Positions 62,979 to 64,000 of a stretch of DNA of 64,000 nucleotides are shown here, piece after piece; the stretch's first letter is position 1; each line of letters opens with the position of its first letter. Source of the DNA: Lysobacter alkalisoli (GTDB taxonomy: Bacteria; Pseudomonadota; Gammaproteobacteria; Xanthomonadales; Xanthomonadaceae); assembly GCF_006547045.1 (NCBI RefSeq), contig NZ_CP041242.1:3110001-3174000 (forward strand), written 5' to 3'. The notes beneath the pieces were generated by a model. It was given only the letters and a program-made list of their open reading frames with translations, ran no database searches and had not been told where the DNA came from. The translations under genes were made by a program, and so were the position numbers.

Positions 62979-63928
62979 CTGTTCAGGAACAGCAGTTCCA
63001 GCGCCACCCAGCCGGCGAATGCCGCCACCAGTACCCCGCCCTCGCCGCGGCTGAGGCGCAGGTCGCCACGCAGCATCGGCACCAGCATCAGCGCGATCAG
63101 CAGCGCCGCCGGCAACTCGAAGCGGATGAACGAGACCGGTATCGGCACCGGCCGCCACAGCGCCATGCCACCAACGATGACGAACAGGTTGAACAGGCTG
63201 GAGCCGATCACATGACCGGCCACCATCTCGCCCTGCCCGCGCCGCGCTGCGACTACCGCCGCGGCCATTTCCGGCAGGGCGGTGGCGATCGCGACCGGCA
63301 GCAGGCCGGTCAGCAACGGCGTCAGGCCCATGGCCGAGCCCAGCACCAGCCCGTGCCGGATCACCAGCACGGCGCCGAAATACATCAGCACCGCCGCAAT
63401 CGCCAGCCGTATCAGATTCAGGTCGAGCCCGGTCCGGGTTTGCGCATAGGCGGCGATCGCATCCTGCAGTTCCGGAGCTTCGCGACGGGTACGGGCGATG
63501 GCGAACGCGAGCACGGCGACAAAGGCGACCAGCAGGAGCAGCCCATCGATCCGTCCCAACGACCCGTCGAGGCCAAGCCCGATTACCGCCAGCGTGCCAA
63601 GCAGCAGCAGGAGCAGCAGCGGCGACAACGCACGCCAACGCACCAGCAACGGTGCCGCCAGTGCAGCCGCGCCGAGGGTCAGGCCGAAATTGACGATATT
63701 GCTGCCGACTGCGTTGCCCAGCGCCAGTCCCGGTTGCCCCTCCAGCATGGCCCGGAGATTGACCGCCAGCTCCGGCAGCGAAGTGCCGAACGCGACCAGG
63801 ACCAGTCCGGCCACGAACGGCGAGGCGCCAAACCGCCGGGCCAGCCCGGAGGCGCCCTTGACCACGGAATCGCCGCCCAGCGCGAGCAGAACCAGGCCGA
63901 GGACGAACCACAAAATGGCAGCAGGCAT
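62975..63928 (-). CDS. Calcium/sodium (cation) antiporter, YrbG/CaxA type
   Basis: 317 residues with ten membrane segments in two inverted halves. Alpha-1 signature GTSLPELAVNLRAMLEG, then GNAVGSNIVNFGLT; alpha-2 signature ATALPEMAAAVVAARRG, then GHVIGSSLFNLF. These are the ion-binding repeats of the Ca2+:cation antiporter superfamily. It probably exports Ca2+ in exchange for Na+ or H+. It converges with the ATP-grasp gene with a 4-bp overlap of the coding ends. Confidence 0.9.
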   Translation of the reverse strand: MPAAILWFVLGLVLLALGGDSVVKGASGLARRFGASPFVAGLVLVAFGTSLPELAVNLRAMLEGQPGLALGNAVGSNIVNFGLTLGAAALAAPLLVRWRALSPLLLLLLLGTLAVIGLGLDGSLGRIDGLLLLVAFVAVLAFAIARTRREAPELQDAIAAYAQTRTGLDLNLIRLAIAAVLMYFGAVLVIRHGLVLGSAMGLTPLLTGLLPVAIATALPEMAAAVVAARRGQGEMVAGHVIGSSLFNLFVIVGGMALWRPVPIPVSFIRFELPAALLIALMLVPMLRGDLRLSRGEGGVLVAAFAGWVALELLFLNS

Positions 63929-64000
63929 ATCGTGCTCCCCTCACCAAGTGACGCGGGCCAGCAACATCTGCCGGCGCAGACTGATAGTCCCGGATCGAGC

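Overview
The window looks like chromosomal DNA from a high-GC gammaproteobacterium of the Xanthomonadaceae/Lysobacteraceae (Xanthomonas, Lysobacter or Luteimonas relatives). The reasons are a Clp-type Crp/Fnr regulator divergent from speD, a surface-glycan cluster that ends at metB next to a cystathionine beta-synthase gene, the trp genes arranged as trpE / trpG-trpD-trpC, and many REP-like intergenic palindromes. No database search was possible, so genus and species are not assigned.

Region 1 (146-21638, all minus strand) is an O-antigen or capsule cluster that reads lower in GC than the rest. From the upstream (metB) side it encodes the ABC-2 exporter pair wzm and wzt, a methyltransferase/P-loop protein that looks like a chain-terminating enzyme, a broken polysaccharide pyruvyl transferase/glycosyltransferase gene, a small coiled-coil protein, a large RgpF/TagF-like transferase with a TagD-type cytidylyltransferase, a glycosyltransferase split by a frameshift at a C8 tract, a sulfotransferase/coiled-coil protein, a 1303-residue multi-domain glycosyltransferase, a sugar epimerase, a second sulfotransferase and an AlgX/AlgJ-like SGNH enzyme. 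Five of these proteins share a degenerate repeat of about 37 residues (WYLxxYPDVxxxGxxPLxHYLxxGxxEGR). Most neighbouring genes overlap by 4 bp (ATGA/GTGA), so much of the cluster appears to be one translationally coupled unit. The gene content suggests a glycan carrying glycerol phosphate, sulfate and acyl groups.

Region 2 (21635-27000) has metB and cbs (transsulfuration), a mosaic of 122-bp palindromic repeats, a DUF465 gene, and a DUF4398 lipoprotein with an OmpA-like partner. Region 3 (27025-34673) has a PilU-type ATPase, two tyrosine-catabolism genes (maleylacetoacetate isomerase and a fumarylacetoacetase-family enzyme), a complete LuxR/LuxI pair with a candidate lux box, DUF3050 and hemerythrin proteins, tRNA-Gln(CTG), and rplM-rpsI.

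Region 4 (34907-48509) is mostly housekeeping: a GlcF-like Fe-S protein, coq7, speD, clp, a HAD phosphatase, trpC, trpD, trpG, a DUF4145 protein, trpE, rpe, a J-domain protein and purC. Its gaps hold REP pairs, mosaic palindromes and a MITE-like element inserted exactly between trpG and trpD. Region 5 (48556-63928) holds envelope and ion-homeostasis genes: an Mpo1-like protein, a DMT transporter, a CPA2 K+/H+ antiporter coupled to a UspA protein, an NAD-binding reductase, a six-gene group-2 Mrp antiporter operon (mrpA fused to mrpB, then C-G), a coupled retropepsin / 7TM-transglutaminase-like / ATP-grasp triad, and a Ca2+/cation antiporter.

The least described parts are the shared repeat module and shared C-terminal domain in the glycan cluster, the MITE at the trpG/trpD junction, and the retropepsin-transglutaminase-ligase triad.
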